From Halomonas sp. HL-93 (GTDB lineage Bacteria > Pseudomonadota > Gammaproteobacteria > Pseudomonadales > Halomonadaceae): a stretch of DNA of 64,000 bases. The notes beneath the pieces were generated by a model that saw only the letters and a program-made list of their open reading frames with translations, did no database searches and was not told the origin of the DNA. Where the stretch lies: assembly GCF_900086985.1 (NCBI RefSeq), contig NZ_LT593974.1:248001-312000 (forward strand). Reading direction: 5' to 3'. Below are positions 16,288 to 25,300 of the stretch, one piece after another. The position numbers and the translations under genes are program-made. Within the stretch, counting starts at the first letter, position 1. Every line of letters starts with the position of its first letter.

Positions 16288-18391
16288 TTCATCCATCATT
16301 TCACCCACCACGGGCCGGGTGCACCTTAGCCAGGAAGGGCAAATTGCTATTATCACCCTGGATAACCCGCCGGTGAATAGCAGCAACGACGCGGTGCGCC
16401 GGGGCATTTTGGCTGCTTTGGAGAAGATTGATACGCAGCAGAGTCGCGCCGTGGTGCTGATGGGCAAAGGCCCGAACCTAATGGCGGGGGCCGACCTGCG
16501 CGAGTTGGCGCACGAGCCCACGGAACCAACGCTGCCCCAGGTCACCGGCGCGCTTAGCGCTTTTCCACTACCGGTGATTGCGGTGATTAGCGGCCATACC
16601 CTGGGGGGCGGCTTGGAGCTGGCATTGGCCTGCGATAGCCGCATCGCCACCCCCACCGCGCTGCTAGGCCTGCCTGAAGTTACGGTAGGCGTGATCCCTG
16701 GTGCAGGTGGCACCCAGCGCCTGCCCCGGGTGGTGGGCCTGCCCAAGGCGCTGGAGATGATTGTCTCCGGTAAACCTATTACGGCGGTTGAAGCTCACCA
16801 CCTGGGGTTGGTCGATGAGCTGCTCCAGGCCGCCCAGGGGGAAGCCCGCGGGGACGAGCAGGAAGCAGAGGTAGTAAAGGCGGTAGTGGCTTATGCCAAC
16901 CGCTATCAGGGCGGCAAACAACCGCTGGCAGCGCGCGACGTGCCTCCAGCGGATGCGCAAGCACTGCAAGCCTATATTGATAAGCTGCTAAAGCGCGCCC
17001 GTGGTTTGCCTGCCGCACCGGTCGCCGCCGAGATGGTAATGAAAGCGGCCACGCTCAGTTTTAGCGCCGCGATTGCCGAAGAGCGGGCCCAGTTTTTGGC
17101 CCTGCGCGGCAGCGAGTCGGCCCAAGCGCTGCGCTATCTGTTTTTTGCCGAGCGCGAAAAACCCTTTGTGCCCACCCAGCCGGTTAAGGCCGCGCCCATC
17201 ACACGCATTTCAGTGGTAGGTGCAGGTACCATGGGCAGCGGGATTGCCCTTTGTGCACTTAATGCAGGCTATAGCGTCGATCTGGTGGAGTTAAATGAGC
17301 AGGCGCTTAAAGCGGGGGTGGCGCGGATTACTCAGGCGTTGGATGAAGGGGTTAAACGTCAGCGGTTAACCCAGGCGCAGCGTGATGACGCGCTATCCCG
17401 CCTGAAGCCTACTCAGGATTTACCCGAGGTGGCCGGTACTGACCTGGTCATTGAAGCCATTGTGGAAGACTTGGCCATCAAGCGCTCACTGTTTGCCGAT
17501 TTGGCCCAGTGGGTTAGCGAAAGCACGCTGCTGGCCAGCAATACCTCCTACCTGGATATCGAGCAGATTGCCGAGGGTATTGCCCACCCGGATCGGGTAC
17601 TGGGGCTGCATTTTTTCAGTCCTGCCGAGCGCATGCCGTTAATGGAGATCGTGCGCTGTAAAGCCACCAGCGAGCAGACCTTGAGCACCGCCGTGAGCGT
17701 TACGCGGCGGCTTAAGAAAAAAGCGATCGTGGTCGCCAATTCCTGGGGCTTTGTGGGCAACCGGCTCTACGCCGCCTATCGGCGCCAGTGCGAGTTCATG
17801 CTCGAAGAGGGAGCCAGCCCCGAGCAAGTCGATGCCGCTCTTGAAGCTTATGGCTTCGCCATGGGGCCTTTTAAAGTGGCGGATATGTCCGGATTGGATG
17901 TCGCCTGGAAAATGCGCCAGCAAACCGCCGACACTCGCCACCTTAGGCGCTATGTGGGCATACCAGATCGGATCTGCGAAGCGGGTCGTTTAGGGCGCAA
18001 AACCGGCAGCGGTTATTACCGCTATGACGACTCAAAGCGGCCGACTTCTGACCCGGAAGTCACCCAGATAATCGAACGTTACCGGGAAGAGCACGCCATC
18101 ACGCCACAAGCCTTTAGTGAGCAGGACATCCAGCAGCGCGCTGTGCTTGCCTTGATCAACGAGGCCCTGCTTTTACTGGAAGAGGGCGTGTGCCGGCGGC
18201 CTGTGGATATTGATATTGCCTTGGTCAATGGCTACGGCTTCCCACGCTGGCGAGGCGGGCCTCTCTTTATTGCCCGCCAGATGAGTGGTAGCCAACTGGA
18301 GAGTGAGCTGGACAAGTTGGCTGAAACCAGTGGTAAAGGCCACCAGCGTGCAAACCCGCAGAGCTTGAAAGTTCAGGATTTCGAGGAGTGA
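16280..18391 (+). CDS. Bifunctional enoyl-CoA hydratase / 3-hydroxyacyl-CoA dehydrogenase (FadB/FadJ-like)
   Basis: About 703 residues from ATG 16280, which follows GGAGGT (16267-16272) and overlaps the synthetase stop by 8 bp. The N-terminal crotonase domain keeps both catalytic Glu regions (GGGLELALACD and LGLPEVTVGVIPGAGGTQRLP), so it should be a true hydratase, unlike the stand-alone crotonase upstream. The dehydrogenase half has the NAD-binding ISVVGAGTMGSGIALCALNAG (about 310-330), the HFFSPAERMPLMEIV active-site segment and NSWGFVGNRLY, then a second C-terminal helical domain. It catalyses the two middle steps of beta-oxidation and feeds the thiolase encoded next. Confidence 0.9.
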   Translation: MADSSIISPTTGRVHLSQEGQIAIITLDNPPVNSSNDAVRRGILAALEKIDTQQSRAVVLMGKGPNLMAGADLRELAHEPTEPTLPQVTGALSAFPLPVIAVISGHTLGGGLELALACDSRIATPTALLGLPEVTVGVIPGAGGTQRLPRVVGLPKALEMIVSGKPITAVEAHHLGLVDELLQAAQGEARGDEQEAEVVKAVVAYANRYQGGKQPLAARDVPPADAQALQAYIDKLLKRARGLPAAPVAAEMVMKAATLSFSAAIAEERAQFLALRGSESAQALRYLFFAEREKPFVPTQPVKAAPITRISVVGAGTMGSGIALCALNAGYSVDLVELNEQALKAGVARITQALDEGVKRQRLTQAQRDDALSRLKPTQDLPEVAGTDLVIEAIVEDLAIKRSLFADLAQWVSESTLLASNTSYLDIEQIAEGIAHPDRVLGLHFFSPAERMPLMEIVRCKATSEQTLSTAVSVTRRLKKKAIVVANSWGFVGNRLYAAYRRQCEFMLEEGASPEQVDAALEAYGFAMGPFKVADMSGLDVAWKMRQQTADTRHLRRYVGIPDRICEAGRLGRKTGSGYYRYDDSKRPTSDPEVTQIIERYREEHAITPQAFSEQDIQQRAVLALINEALLLLEEGVCRRPVDIDIALVNGYGFPRWRGGPLFIARQMSGSQLESELDKLAETSGKGHQRANPQSLKVQDFEE

Positions 18392-18396
18392 GCATC

Positions 18397-19611
18397 ATGA
18401 CCGATGCATTGATTTGCGATGCGGTTCGTACCCCATTTGGGCGTTTTAACGGCGCACTATCTTCCATTCGAGCCGATGATTTAGGAGCCTTACCCATCCA
18501 AGCGTTAATGGACCGCCATGAACAACTGGAGTGGGACAAAATTGATGAAGTGATTTTTGGCTGTGCCAACCAAGCGGGGGAAGATAACCGCAACGTGGCG
18601 CGTATGTCGGCGCTGTTAGCAGGACTTCCGACAAGTGTGCCGGGCGTTACGCTTAACCGACTATGCGGCTCTGGCCTGGATGCGGTGGGTAGTGCTGCCC
18701 GAGCCTTGCGCTGTGGAGAAGCGCAGTTAATGATTGCGGGTGGCGTTGAAAGCATGAGCCGTTCACCGTATGTCATGGGTAAAGCCGATAAGCCCTTTTC
18801 TCGTGCTCAGAAACTGGAGGACACGACCATCGGTTGGCGGTTGATCAACCCTAAGATGAAAGCCGCACATGGCGTCGATGCCTTACCTCAGACGGCTGAG
18901 AATGTGGCCGAGGAAGAAGGGGTTTCACGCAGTGATCAGGATGCCTTTGCGCTACGCAGTCAACAGCGCTGGCAGGCTGCTCAGGAAGCGGGTTTCTTTG
19001 CTAAAGAAATCATACCTGTGACCGTTTCGCAACGGCGTCAGTCAGATATCATTGTGGAAACGGATGAGCACCCGCGCCCTGAAACAACCTTGAAAGTGTT
19101 AAACGACCTGCGTGGCGTCGTAAAAGAGGACGGCACTGTAACTGCTGGCAACGCTTCAGGAATTAACGATGGTGCCTGCGCCTTGCTGTTGGCTAACCCA
19201 CAAGCAGTAAAACGTTTTGGATTAAGTCCTCGCGCGCGAGTTGTGGCCATGGCCACGGCGGGGGTTGCCCCCAAGGTTATGGGAATGGGCCCCGTGCCTG
19301 CCGTGGAGAAAATCTTGCGGATTTCAGGCTTGAGTCTGGAAAAAATGGATGTCATTGAGCTGAATGAGGCATTTGCGGCTCAAGCGTTGGCCGTATGCCG
19401 CCGTCTGGGTATAGCAGACGACGACCCTAGAGTTAACCCCAACGGAGGCGCTATTGCGCTTGGCCACCCCTTAGGTGCCTCGGGAGCAAGGTTGGTAACA
19501 ACGGCGTTGAATCAACTGGAAAACATAGAGGGCCGCTATGCACTCTGTACCATGTGTGTAGGGGTCGGGCAGGGAATTGCGCTAATTGTTGAACGGTTAA
19601 GAGGCGGATAA
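18397..19611 (+). CDS. Acetyl-CoA acyltransferase (thiolase), PcaF-like
   Basis: A 404-residue thiolase. N-terminal DALICDAVRTPFGRFNGALSSIRADDLGALPIQALMDR is the pattern of 3-oxoadipyl-CoA thiolases (PcaF/PaaJ). The acyl-accepting Cys lies in NRLCGSGLDAVGS (C90), the catalytic His in NPNGGAIALGHPLGASGARL and the second Cys in CTMCVGVGQG. ATG 18397 is taken because GAGGAG (18382-18387) precedes it; a GTG at 18388 overlaps the previous stop. Together with the FadB-like enzyme it completes a beta-oxidation turn, and the PcaF resemblance hints at a dicarboxylic substrate. The final gene before tctB. Confidence 0.88.
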   Translation: MTDALICDAVRTPFGRFNGALSSIRADDLGALPIQALMDRHEQLEWDKIDEVIFGCANQAGEDNRNVARMSALLAGLPTSVPGVTLNRLCGSGLDAVGSAARALRCGEAQLMIAGGVESMSRSPYVMGKADKPFSRAQKLEDTTIGWRLINPKMKAAHGVDALPQTAENVAEEEGVSRSDQDAFALRSQQRWQAAQEAGFFAKEIIPVTVSQRRQSDIIVETDEHPRPETTLKVLNDLRGVVKEDGTVTAGNASGINDGACALLLANPQAVKRFGLSPRARVVAMATAGVAPKVMGMGPVPAVEKILRISGLSLEKMDVIELNEAFAAQALAVCRRLGIADDDPRVNPNGGAIALGHPLGASGARLVTTALNQLENIEGRYALCTMCVGVGQGIALIVERLRGG

Positions 19612-19853
19612 AAATATCTACTGATTTTATCGCTCTTTAGTCATGTCGATTATCCTTTAGTGGTATTTCAGCCTAATGTTAGCGGTGGCCAAGCCTGATA
19701 AATGGTCAGTTTTCCTTTTGGCCACCCTGCGCCATGATTAATTGAGACACAGCACTTAGCAATGCCGTGCTGAGTAATACAGTGTTAATAAAAATAAGTA
19801 TGGTGGCGCTTTTTACTACGCCAATTATTAACTATAAAAACTGGAGTTTGCCA

Positions 19854-20357
19854 ATGCGAAATGATATCCCAGATGCTCCTTTAAGCGAAGGTAAGCATGA
19901 GGAACTCAACATAAGAAAAAAGTGGCTAGAACAGGCGGTTTATCTTTTACTATTAGTTGCGACTGCTTTCTACGTAAGAGAAGCCCACAATCTACCCAAT
20001 TACGGCGACGCTGGTTATGTGGGGGCCAGCGGCTTTCCGTTATTAGTTTCATTACTAATCGGTGTTTCTATCGTTTTGTTAATGATTATTAATATATTGA
20101 GTAAGCCAAAAAAAGAAAGTGAGCTTACTATTGGGATAAGACGACCTTTTCAAGTGATGCTGGCCGTTATGGTGATGACCACCTCCGTGTTCCTGCTTGA
20201 ATGGACTGGGCTGATTGTGGCGATTATGTTTCTCGCTTTTTTAATAATGAAAGTCGGAGGGGAAACACGTTACTCACTATTGCTCACGTTGCCACCGTTG
20301 TTGTCTCTTGGTATTTATGCCGTTTTTGTACTTTTGCTTGGCGTCTATTTCGATTGA
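19854..20357 (+). CDS. tctB: Tripartite tricarboxylate transporter small membrane subunit (TctB)
   Basis: A 167-residue membrane protein with about four helices, as expected for TctB. ATG 19854 follows CTGGAG (19841-19846); an in-frame start at 19767 would add an odd hydrophobic stretch without a ribosome-binding site. The segment AREAHNLPNYGDAGYVGASGFPLLV-like (beginning VREAHNLP) is the periplasmic loop after helix one, typical for the family. Followed by tctA after 9 bp. Confidence 0.82.
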   Translation: MRNDIPDAPLSEGKHEELNIRKKWLEQAVYLLLLVATAFYVREAHNLPNYGDAGYVGASGFPLLVSLLIGVSIVLLMIINILSKPKKESELTIGIRRPFQVMLAVMVMTTSVFLLEWTGLIVAIMFLAFLIMKVGGETRYSLLLTLPPLLSLGIYAVFVLLLGVYFD

Positions 20358-20366
20358 GGTTGAAAA

Positions 20367-21863
20367 ATGCTTGATAATCTTTTAATAGGGCTGAATGCTT
20401 TTGCAGACCCAATGGTGCTTTTAGGGTTGGTTGCGGGGGCTTTTATTGGCTATTTAATTGGTGCTATTCCCGGATTGGGGCCAAGTTTGGGAATCGCCTT
20501 GATGATCCCTTTTACTTACAATATGGATCCAATTGTCTCTATCGTCATGCTAGTTGCGCTATTTGCCGCTGCTGAGTACGGCGGAGCTATTTCAGGCATA
20601 TTGCTAAATTCTCCAGGCACTGCTGCAGCGGTGGCAACAGCCTGGGATGGCTACCCCCTTACCAAGCAGGGTAAAGCCGGTATTGCGCTGAACATCTCGA
20701 TTATTTCATCGGGGATCGGCATTTTTGTCAGTACCATAATGCTGTTTTTAACCGCCGTGCCGCTCTCAGAGTATGCGTTGAACTTTGGGCCTTCGGCCTA
20801 CTTTGCGCTCGCTCTGTTGGGGTTGAGTCTGGTGTCGAGCTTTTCCTCAGGTTCATTGCTAAAAGGTGCCCTGGCGATGGGTATTGGTCTTGCATTGGCC
20901 ACTATCGGTTTGGATGATCAAACTGGCGTTCCGCGTTTTAGCTACCATCCAGATTTTTTTGAAGGGCTGCCGCTAGTGCCTGTGCTACTTGGTTTGTTTG
21001 CCCTTTCAGAAGTGCTTTTCATGATTGAGGCGGGAGCAAGCCATAAAGTCAAAAACCAACCCATGAGCGGAATTTTAGAGGTGCCCTTTAAAACCTTTTA
21101 TAAGATGAAATATCTGTTTTTACGTAGCTCATTAATCGGCTATTTTGTTGGCGTAATTCCTGGTGCAGGGGCCTCAATTGGCTCTTTCATCTCCTATGCG
21201 GTCGCTAAGCGTTTTTCAAAGCAGCCTGAGTTGTTTGGCAAGGGCAGCTATGAGGGGATAGCGGCTTCTGAAACAGCCAATAATGCTTCGGTTTCAGGTT
21301 CCTTGTCGCCGTTGCTAGCGTTGGGGATTCCGGGCTCCGCTACCACGGCCATTATGATCGGCGCCTTGATGATCCATGGGGTACAACCAGGTCCATTGCT
21401 TTTCACTACGGATCCTGAAATTCCTTATACTGTTTTTGTTTCGCTCTGGTTCAGTGTGCCTATCATGGTCTTTATTGGTCTAGCAGGTGCGCGGTTTTGG
21501 GCGAAAGTGGCGGACATTCCCCGTCCGGCGATTGCGGCTATTGTGGCATCGATTAGTTTAATCGGCGCTTATGCATCAACGAGCTCAATGTTCCCGGTCT
21601 ATGTGACGCTAACGTTTGGGGTGGTTGGCTATGTGCTGCGTAAAGCTAATATTCCTTTGGCGCCTATCATCCTGGCACTGGTATTGGGCGAAATGTTGGA
21701 AACGAACTTGCGCCGTGCGCTTTCGGTATCCAACGGTGATGTGACCACCTTTATTACCAATCCTCTCAGTGGGACGCTACTGCTCATTGCAGTTCTCTCC
21801 TTTTTACTCCCTGCCTTTGGTATGTTTCGCAAAAAAGTAAAAGGGTATCGGCGCGCTAACTAA
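20367..21863 (+). CDS. tctA: Tripartite tricarboxylate transporter large membrane subunit (TctA)
   Basis: A 498-residue polytopic protein with about 11-12 helices. TctA signatures are clear: GAFIGYLIGAIPGLGPSLGIALMIPFTYNMDP near residue 25-55, EYGGAISGILLNSPGTAAAVATAWDGYPL near 75-105, and the repeated element VIPGAGASIGSFISYAVAKRFSK followed by GIAASETANNASVSGSLSPLLALGIPGSATTAIMIG. It is the transport channel of the Na+- or H+-dependent TctABC importer. Its binding protein is encoded 7 kb upstream. Confidence 0.9.
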   Translation: MLDNLLIGLNAFADPMVLLGLVAGAFIGYLIGAIPGLGPSLGIALMIPFTYNMDPIVSIVMLVALFAAAEYGGAISGILLNSPGTAAAVATAWDGYPLTKQGKAGIALNISIISSGIGIFVSTIMLFLTAVPLSEYALNFGPSAYFALALLGLSLVSSFSSGSLLKGALAMGIGLALATIGLDDQTGVPRFSYHPDFFEGLPLVPVLLGLFALSEVLFMIEAGASHKVKNQPMSGILEVPFKTFYKMKYLFLRSSLIGYFVGVIPGAGASIGSFISYAVAKRFSKQPELFGKGSYEGIAASETANNASVSGSLSPLLALGIPGSATTAIMIGALMIHGVQPGPLLFTTDPEIPYTVFVSLWFSVPIMVFIGLAGARFWAKVADIPRPAIAAIVASISLIGAYASTSSMFPVYVTLTFGVVGYVLRKANIPLAPIILALVLGEMLETNLRRALSVSNGDVTTFITNPLSGTLLLIAVLSFLLPAFGMFRKKVKGYRRAN

Positions 21864-21911
21864 TAAAATGTCCTAGAAAGTAGATGCGATTGACAAGGAG
21901 GTCGGCGTGCC

Positions 21912-23126
21912 ATGCAAGAAGAAGGCGAACAACAAGAAGATATGCATCAAAGAGGGGTAAGAAAAGCCTTTACCTGTATTTGTTTAAGCTTAGGCACCGC
22001 CTTTCTGGTACAAACCATGTTGCTGGTGGCGGTGCCGCTGGCGGGCATTGAGCTAGGTGCAACGCCGTTAATACTGGGCTTGATCGTTAGTGCTCCCTAT
22101 GTCTTGCCGCTGTTGCTGGCATTGCCCTTTGGCTCGCTTGTTGCGAGATTAGGTAGCCCCCGTACGCTTCAGATGGGCGCGGTGTCTATGATCACCGGGA
22201 CCGGTTTATTGGTTTTGGTGCCTGGTTTTTGGGGGTTGATCACGGGGCAGATGGTGATTGGTTTGGCGCAGCTGATGATGATTATCTCAGCCCAAACAGC
22301 GATCACTTATCTAGGGCAGGGTACAGCACTGGAAAAATACTTTGGCTGGTACACCACCTATTTATCGATTGGTCAGATGCTGGGGCCGCTATTGGCGGGC
22401 TGGATTATCGATTATCGAGGTGGCCCCAGTGCCGCCTTCTATGGCGCTTTTTTATTCTCTTTAATGTCGCTGGTGTCGTTGTTGATGGCTAATCAGCGTT
22501 CATCAAAAGGGAGGCAACCTCGTGACGGCTTGCTGGTCAGCGTAGGGCAGCAATGGCAACTACTGAAAACCTCTCTAGGCGTAAAGTTATCGCTGATTAT
22601 TTCCCTTGCTGCGATGCTGGCATTGGGCGCCCACGGCAGCTACTTTCCTGTTTATCTTGAAAGTTTGGCGCTTTCAGGCACCACGATTGGGCTATTAGTC
22701 AGCCTGCGTGCACTTGCTTCCATGGCCATCAGGCCGTTTACCAGTACGATTGTCGGCCTGCTTCGTGGTCGATATGCCACCATGTCGCTCACTCTGCTAT
22801 TCATGGCGCTGGGTTTAATGCTGGTAGGTGTCACGGGCAATGTCTATTGGCTATGTCTGTTTTCAATTCTGGTGGGGCTGGGGGTAGGGCTTTCTCAGCC
22901 ACTCTCTATGGTGGTCATCGCAGAATCGGTGCCGGAACGTCAGCGCGCCCATGCCTTGGCGGTTCGTTTGATGGCTAACAGGGCCATGCAGTTTGTCGCG
23001 CCGCTATTATTGGGGATTATTACCCAGCTTGGCGGCTTTACGCTGGCGTATTTTGCCTGCGGGGTACTGCTGCTGTTGCATTGGCTGCTGTTTCAACGGC
23101 TGAGAAGACAACACGCTATTCAATAA
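21912..23126 (+). CDS. Major facilitator superfamily transporter
   Basis: A 404-residue protein with about 12 hydrophobic helices and the usual MFS cytoplasmic loop after helix two (PFGSLVARLGSPRTLQMG). ATG 21912 lies 9 bp after a strong AAGGAGGT (21895-21902). The first ~15 residues are unusually rich in Glu and Gln (QEEGEQQED). It sits at the end of the catabolic block and may export a by-product or import a related substrate; the sequence does not reveal which. Confidence 0.8.
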   Translation: MQEEGEQQEDMHQRGVRKAFTCICLSLGTAFLVQTMLLVAVPLAGIELGATPLILGLIVSAPYVLPLLLALPFGSLVARLGSPRTLQMGAVSMITGTGLLVLVPGFWGLITGQMVIGLAQLMMIISAQTAITYLGQGTALEKYFGWYTTYLSIGQMLGPLLAGWIIDYRGGPSAAFYGAFLFSLMSLVSLLMANQRSSKGRQPRDGLLVSVGQQWQLLKTSLGVKLSLIISLAAMLALGAHGSYFPVYLESLALSGTTIGLLVSLRALASMAIRPFTSTIVGLLRGRYATMSLTLLFMALGLMLVGVTGNVYWLCLFSILVGLGVGLSQPLSMVVIAESVPERQRAHALAVRLMANRAMQFVAPLLLGIITQLGGFTLAYFACGVLLLLHWLLFQRLRRQHAIQ

Positions 23127-23133
23127 TACCCAG

Positions 23134-24033
23134 TTATTCGGATTGGCCTAAGGGGTGGCCGATCAGCGCCTTCATCCACTCAAGAAACTTAATCAGTGCA
23201 TCCGATGGGCGGGCATCTTTCGGCCATGTCAGGTAGTAGGCTTCGCCTGTACGGCAAACCGTGTCTGACAAGGCGACAAAATTTCCTTCCTGTAGCTGGC
23301 GTTCGACAAACACTTTAATCGCGATGGCGCAGCCAATATTCATCGACGCCGCTTCATAAGCTAACGCCGAGTTATCGAATTTCATGCCAGCGTCTGGATC
23401 AATGCCATCTAAACCGCTTTTCGCCAGCCATGTCTTCCAGTCATCTGGGCGAGCCATGGAGTGCAACAGGCGTACCTTGGCAACCTCGTCTTTAGCAAGG
23501 TCTTCGCTTTTCCATAAAGCCGCTGACACAATCGGGATCAGCTCTATGTCCACCAGTTTCTCAGCATGAAGCCCTGGCCAGTCTCCATGCCCGGAGCGGA
23601 TCGCAGCATCAACGCCTTGGGTCTGAAAATCAACGGGCTTTAAAGAAGAAGAAAGCTTGACCTCAAGTAGCGGGTTTTTAGCGTGAAAATCAGCCAGTCT
23701 GGGGATTAGCCAGCGTTGCGAAAAAGTTGTGTAGGACTGGATAGAAAGCACATCGCGCTGATTTTTACGTGACACTTTGCGAGACGCGTTTTCAAGTTCG
23801 CGGAAGGCATTTTTAACACCCGCGTAAAGCTCCGCGCCCTCCTGGGTAAGCTCAATCCCACGATGCAGTCGGGTGAACAATGCTACGCCAAGATAATCTT
23901 CCAGCACCTTGACTTGGCGACTAACCGCTACCTGGGATACATGCAGTTCATCTGCCGCACGAGTTAGGCTGCGAAGACGGGCGGCTACCTCAAACGCTCT
24001 TAGCGGATTGAGGGGGAGTAGTGATTGACTCAT
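23134..24033 (-). CDS. LysR-family regulator (GcvA-like)
   Basis: About 299 residues, starting at 24033 (MSQSLLPLNPLRAFEVAARL), which matches the usual LysR N-terminus and has a GGGGGAG-like site upstream. The winged-helix domain spans residues 8-66 (LTRAADELHVSQVAVSRQVKVLEDYLGVALFTRLHRGIELTQEG); the effector domain is of the GcvA type. It converges on the MFS gene, so it could control the preceding tct/beta-oxidation block. The same frame stays open 264 bp further upstream without a start codon (see separate entry). Confidence 0.85.
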   Translation of the reverse strand: MSQSLLPLNPLRAFEVAARLRSLTRAADELHVSQVAVSRQVKVLEDYLGVALFTRLHRGIELTQEGAELYAGVKNAFRELENASRKVSRKNQRDVLSIQSYTTFSQRWLIPRLADFHAKNPLLEVKLSSSLKPVDFQTQGVDAAIRSGHGDWPGLHAEKLVDIELIPIVSAALWKSEDLAKDEVAKVRLLHSMARPDDWKTWLAKSGLDGIDPDAGMKFDNSALAYEAASMNIGCAIAIKVFVERQLQEGNFVALSDTVCRTGEAYYLTWPKDARPSDALIKFLEWMKALIGHPLGQSE

Positions 24034-24354
24034 AAGGTTACCAACGGTGCCGCTGACAGCTGAGGTGTGGGTGAGTGCTGCTGCATAACAATACATTAAC
24101 ACTCTGATAGTAACCCAATGGCTAGTGTGAATCGAGGCTGGCGAGGGGGCTTTGCTGACGTACGTAACGTCTGCCGAGTGGTTAAAGGTGACACCCTGCT
24201 TTGGCCGGTCATCGACGGTTAGCTCGAATACATCAGGACGGGAGTAGTGCTTGATTACATCAACGTTGTAGCTCGTCTGAACGAGCTGGGTTGAAAATCA
24301 CCGAAAGAGGCAGTTAATAAACGTAACCGTGAATCGAAATTGTCACGCACCTAA
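24034..24354. other. Intergenic stretch with a coding-like fragment in the LysR frame
   Basis: On the minus strand the LysR frame is free of stops from 24033 up to a TGA at 24298-24300. The part 24103-24297 reads smoothly (for example TSYNVDVIKHYSRPDVFELT and then VDDRPKQGVTFNHSADVTYV) with codon third positions like real genes, yet contains no usable start. I do not recognise the family. It could be a gene fragment left by a rearrangement or a chance open stretch. Confidence 0.35.
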
Positions 24355-24355
24355 A

Positions 24356-24370
24356 TGATATGTTATATCA
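24356..24370. promoter_or_regulatory. Candidate Zur box upstream of the DUF1826 gene
   Basis: TGATATGTTATATCA, with perfect arms TGATAT and ATATCA around GTT. It contains the ATGTTATA half-site of gammaproteobacterial Zur boxes; the second half fits less well. It lies 125 bp before ATG 24495. Support comes mainly from the zinc-related genes that follow. Confidence 0.5.
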
Positions 24371-24494
24371 TAGCTATTTTTTGAGAGTGAATGTTAACTA
24401 TCCGATTTGCTCCCCTTAGCGCTGGCGATTCTTACGCTCGCCGCTTCACAAGCTAATACCAGTTATTTTCTTAAGAACGTTTCAGGAGTCATTT

Positions 24495-25148
24495 ATGTCT
24501 TCCCTACTGCCCGCCACTCAGTGGACGCTGCCAGACCATGCCGCCGGTGATAATGACATCAGCGTGTTGCCGCGCATCTTTGAAGACGCCATTAACATCG
24601 CGATCTTCCAGCGTCCTCTGCCTGCCGATATCGCCTTCAGCGCCCAGGCTCAGTGCCAAACGGATCGCGCCTGGCAATATAGCTGGCTTGGCCATCCTGA
24701 TGAAGCCTTCTCCGCTGACCTGCTTCGCCACCTGCCCGCCCCGGAGGCGGCAACCCCGCTGGTTGAGGATATGGCGACGATTGCCGAAGCGGTCGCCTTT
24801 CTGTTCGATACCCAAACCGTCGGTATTCGCTTGCGCCTGCTTAATAGTGCCATGTGCCCGCGCTTTCACTGCGATAACCTCCCCGTGCGCATGGTAACTA
24901 CCTATTTCGGCCCGGGCAGTGAATGGCTGCCAGAGTACGCCATTAACCGTGAAGGCCTGGGCGCGCCGCACCCTGACCGGCCCGATATCGCAACCGACAC
25001 CGCCGCCATTCAACGCCTTTCACCGGGTGATATCGCATTAATCAAAGGAAGTGGTTGGGTTGGCTGCGAAGAGCGAGGCCTGGTGCATAGAAGCCCGGCG
25101 TTGGAAAACGGTAGCAAACGGCTGCTGATGAGTATTGATCCTGCTTAG
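24495..25148 (+). CDS. DUF1826 family protein, possible Fe(II)/2-oxoglutarate oxygenase fold
   Basis: A 217-residue soluble protein of the DUF1826 family, often seen beside COG0523 genes in zinc-response loci. The C-terminal half has RFHCDNLPVRMVTTYFGPGSEWL, then SPGDIALIKGSGW, then GLVHRSPALENGSKRLLMSID. Read as a double-stranded beta-helix oxygenase, H125-x-D127, H198 and R209 fit the Fe(II)-binding facial triad and the 2-oxoglutarate-binding Arg about 11 residues later. This assignment is my inference; the family has no function I know of. ATG 24495 follows CAGGAG (24482-24487). It lies upstream of the zinc-island operon and probably has its own Zur-controlled promoter. Confidence 0.75.
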   Translation: MSSLLPATQWTLPDHAAGDNDISVLPRIFEDAINIAIFQRPLPADIAFSAQAQCQTDRAWQYSWLGHPDEAFSADLLRHLPAPEAATPLVEDMATIAEAVAFLFDTQTVGIRLRLLNSAMCPRFHCDNLPVRMVTTYFGPGSEWLPEYAINREGLGAPHPDRPDIATDTAAIQRLSPGDIALIKGSGWVGCEERGLVHRSPALENGSKRLLMSIDPA

Positions 25149-25221
25149 GCATTGCCTGATTAGGGTTGTCCCCCGGTGTCAGGGTAGTTGTCGCCTGTGT
25201 GTTTCATAGGGCTAGCTAAGA

Positions 25222-25244
25222 GTTATGTTATAATGTAACAATAA
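25222..25244. promoter_or_regulatory. Zur box overlapping the -10 element of the cysS operon
   Basis: The core TGTTATAATGTAACA (25226-25240) has perfect TGTTA/TAACA arms and matches the gammaproteobacterial Zur consensus (ATGTTATAnTATAACAT type) at about 17 of 23 positions over 25222-25244. A perfect TATAAT (25229-25234) is buried inside, so binding would block RNA polymerase. It lies 57 bp before the cysS ATG. Confidence 0.75.
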
Positions 25245-25300
25245 AGGTTAAATGGTTTTTATGAATAGCTTGGCTAGCTTATTCCCACCGTGGAGACGAC

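Noticed and set aside
24504-25013. 169-codon minus-strand open frame
   Set aside because: Antisense to the DUF1826 gene, which has a good start, ribosome-binding site and family motifs.
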